Below, piece after piece: positions 30,732-32,420 of a stretch of DNA of 32,420 nucleotides. This DNA comes from JBBQYA01 sp038209155 (GTDB lineage Bacteria > Bacteroidota > Bacteroidia > Sphingobacteriales > Sphingobacteriaceae): positions 1 to 32,420 of the forward strand of contig JBBQYA010000024.1 of the NCBI GenBank assembly GCA_038209155.1, in the 5' to 3' direction. Under the pieces are notes generated by a model. That model saw nothing but the letters and a program-made list of their open reading frames with translations, searched no databases and was not told the DNA's origin. Both the position numbers and the translations under genes were made by a program. Each line of letters begins with the position of its first letter. The first letter of the stretch is position 1.

Positions 30732-32360
30732 CTAGGTCTGAATAATCCCCACATTAAATGGTTTTTCAATCGGAGCATGATTGGCAGCAGCAATTCCTGT
30801 TGAAATTACTTTCCTAGTATCAGTCGGATCGATAATCGCATCAACCCAAAGCCTTGCTGCCGCATAATAAGGTGAAGTTTGTTCATCATATCGTTTGGTA
30901 ATAGAATCCAAAAGTTCTTTTTCGGCTTCAGGAGTTATCAACTGACCTTTTGCTTTCAAAGATGCTACTTCCATTTGAAGCAAAGTTTTGGAAGCAGAAC
31001 CACCACTCATAACCGCTAACCTTGCACTTGGCCAAGCCAGCATTAATCTTGGATCATACGCCTTGCCGCACATGGCATAATTACCAGCACCATAGGAATT
31101 CCCAATCACAACTGTAAACTTTGGAACAACTGAATTGGCAACTGCATTCACCATTTTTGCTCCATCCTTAATAATGCCACCATGTTCTGATCGTGAACCC
31201 ACCATAAAACCAGTTACATCTTGAAGAAAAACCAAAGGAATTTTTTTCTGATTGCAATTCATAATAAAACGAGTGGCTTTGTCTGCACTGTCTGAATAAA
31301 TAACTCCTCCAAACTGCATTTCTCCTTTTTTAGATTTCACCACTTTACGCTGGTTGGCTACAATTCCTACTGCCCAACCATCTATTCTGCCCAATCCGCA
31401 AACAATAGATTTGCCATACAAAGCTTTGTATTCTTCAAAACTTCCATTGTCCAAAATACAATCCAGCATATCGTTCATGCTGTATTGCTGATCTCTGTTT
31501 TCTGGTAAAATACCAAAAACATCGCTTTCATCCCGTTTGGCGGGAGCTGGTTTTATCCTGTCAAAACCTGCTTTAGTATTCGCACCTGTATGGCTCATGA
31601 TCGTTCGGATAGATTCCAAACAGGTTTTATCATCTTTATGCTTATAATCGGTCACTCCAGAAATTTCGCATTGAGTAGTAGCACCGCCCAAGGTTTCGTT
31701 GTCCACATCTTCTCCAATCGCAGATTTTACTAAATAAGAACCCGCCAAAAAAACAGATCCTGTTCCTTCCACAATCATAGCCTCGTCACTCATAATCGGC
31801 AAATAAGCTCCACCAGCAACACAACTGCCCATAATAGCGGCTATTTGTATAATTCCCATGGACGACATGATGGCATTATTCCGAAAAATTCTTCCAAAAT
31901 GTTCCTTATCCGGAAAAATTTCGTCTTGCAGAGGAAGAAAAACTCCAGCACTATCTACCAAATAAATAATAGGTAATTTATTTTCGATAGAAATTTCTTG
32001 TGCTCTAAGGTTCTTTTTGGCGGTCATCGGAAACCAAGCACCCGCTTTCACGGTGGCATCGTTTGCTACAATCACACATTGCCGACCAGATACCATTCCA
32101 ATTCCGGCAATAACGCCAGCAGAAGGGCAACCACCATATTCGCTATACATGCCATCGGCAGCAAAAGCACCGATTTCCAAAAAGAAACTTTTGGGATCTA
32201 TCAAGTTTTCTATACGCTCGCGAGCAAGCATTTTGCCTTTCTCATGTTGTTTGGCGGCATTTTTCTCTCCACCACCTGCATGTACCTTTTTAAGTTTAGT
32301 CTTAAGTTCGTAAAGTAACTGTTTGTTGACGTCTTCGTTTTTGTTGAAAGTGATATCCAT
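30732..32360 (-). CDS. Acyl-CoA carboxylase beta subunit (carboxyltransferase), methylcrotonyl-CoA carboxylase-like
   Basis: A 542-residue biotin-dependent carboxyltransferase of the crotonase fold, transferring carboxyl from carboxybiotin to an acyl-CoA. Landmarks are HEKGKMLARERIENLIDP (39-56), CPSAGVIAGIG, NDATVKAGAWFPMTAKKNLRAQEI, VDSAGVFLPLQDEIFPD, GSCVAGGAYLPIMSDEA and GGATTQCEISGVTDY. In the second half, VFLQDVTGFMVG and IGNSYGAGNYAMCG form the second oxyanion region. The spelling of these blocks is closest to methylcrotonyl-CoA carboxylase (leucine breakdown) rather than propionyl-CoA carboxylase; that assignment is moderate. It appears somewhat richer in G+C than the flanking cassette. 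No biotin carboxylase subunit is visible within the window. Its 3' end is duplicated at 29059-29112. Confidence 0.93.
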   Translation of the reverse strand: MDITFNKNEDVNKQLLYELKTKLKKVHAGGGEKNAAKQHEKGKMLARERIENLIDPKSFFLEIGAFAADGMYSEYGGCPSAGVIAGIGMVSGRQCVIVANDATVKAGAWFPMTAKKNLRAQEISIENKLPIIYLVDSAGVFLPLQDEIFPDKEHFGRIFRNNAIMSSMGIIQIAAIMGSCVAGGAYLPIMSDEAMIVEGTGSVFLAGSYLVKSAIGEDVDNETLGGATTQCEISGVTDYKHKDDKTCLESIRTIMSHTGANTKAGFDRIKPAPAKRDESDVFGILPENRDQQYSMNDMLDCILDNGSFEEYKALYGKSIVCGLGRIDGWAVGIVANQRKVVKSKKGEMQFGGVIYSDSADKATRFIMNCNQKKIPLVFLQDVTGFMVGSRSEHGGIIKDGAKMVNAVANSVVPKFTVVIGNSYGAGNYAMCGKAYDPRLMLAWPSARLAVMSGGSASKTLLQMEVASLKAKGQLITPEAEKELLDSITKRYDEQTSPYYAAARLWVDAIIDPTDTRKVISTGIAAANHAPIEKPFNVGIIQT

Positions 32361-32420
32361 ACTAGAAATTTGCCGAATTTAGGATTTTACTTATACATAG
32401 GAAGATGAAAATGCAATTGA

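Larger units (their letters stand above)
29059..30785. mobile_element. Putative cargo cassette bounded by direct copies of the carboxylase gene tail
   Basis: The segment lies between two same-orientation 54-bp repeats (29059-29112 and 30732-30785). It holds about 600 bp of non-coding DNA, a promoter, the Cys-rich lipoprotein gene, a hairpin and a small membrane-protein gene. The layout is what a single crossover between a chromosomal gene end and a circular or tandem donor carrying the same gene end would leave. No integrase, transposase or inverted termini were found, so the term mobile is tentative. Confidence 0.4.

Overview
The window is AT-rich (roughly 30% G+C by eye) and dense with genes on both strands. 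It looks like chromosome from a member of the Bacteroidota. The best evidence is a type IX secretion plug protein (DUF5103 family, known only from this phylum). Supporting evidence is a conserved HExxH membrane protein of a kind I associate with the phylum, several upstream regions with TAnnTTTG-type -7 boxes, and the absence of strong Shine-Dalgarno sites. No rRNA, tRNA, CRISPR array, transposase or integrase was seen.

Layout. 1-1083: the 3' part of a SAM methyltransferase gene that enters from the left. 1103-8111: a minus-strand run of six closely spaced genes (UMF1-type MFS transporter, LutA-like Fe-S protein, ABC-F ATPase, T9SS plug, ATP-grasp enzyme, HAD phosphatase). 8376-10101: the cysteine-biosynthesis pair cysE-cysK, ended by a long hairpin. 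10330-13329: a penicillin-acylase-family Ntn hydrolase, then two abutting small genes (a heavy-metal-domain protein lacking one metal-binding Cys, and a small HExxH membrane protein). 13324-20451: a minus-strand series purK-purE, a HI0933-type flavoprotein, recQ and two overlapping glycosyltransferases. 20452-20897: a non-coding divergent region holding an inverted-repeat element. 20898-22352: pdxH and a stand-alone clpP with a strong bidirectional terminator. 22364-27125 (minus): a third glycosyltransferase, a PolB-like exonuclease, a conserved hypothetical gene and topA. 27438-28554 (minus): a secreted nuclease and a CpcT-family protein. 30732-32360 (minus): an acyl-CoA (methylcrotonyl-CoA-like) carboxylase beta subunit.

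Most of this is housekeeping: purines, cysteine, PLP, DNA topology and repair, proteolysis, glycan assembly, and fatty-acid or branched-chain amino-acid metabolism.

The unusual part is 28555-30785, downstream of the carboxylase gene. The last 54 bp of that gene occur a second time, in the same orientation, about 1.67 kb away (29059-29112, 49/54 identical, differences mostly synonymous). Between the two copies lie a promoter, a Cys-rich putative lipoprotein gene with a broken leader, a terminator hairpin and a small three-helix membrane protein. Outside the far copy lies a frameshifted, diverged paralogue of the same membrane protein. The simplest reading is that diverged cassettes of [Cys-rich lipoprotein + small membrane protein] have been added repeatedly at the 3' end of a conserved gene, each bringing its own copy of the gene tail. 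The direct repeat and the paralogy are visible in the sequence; the mechanism and function are inference.
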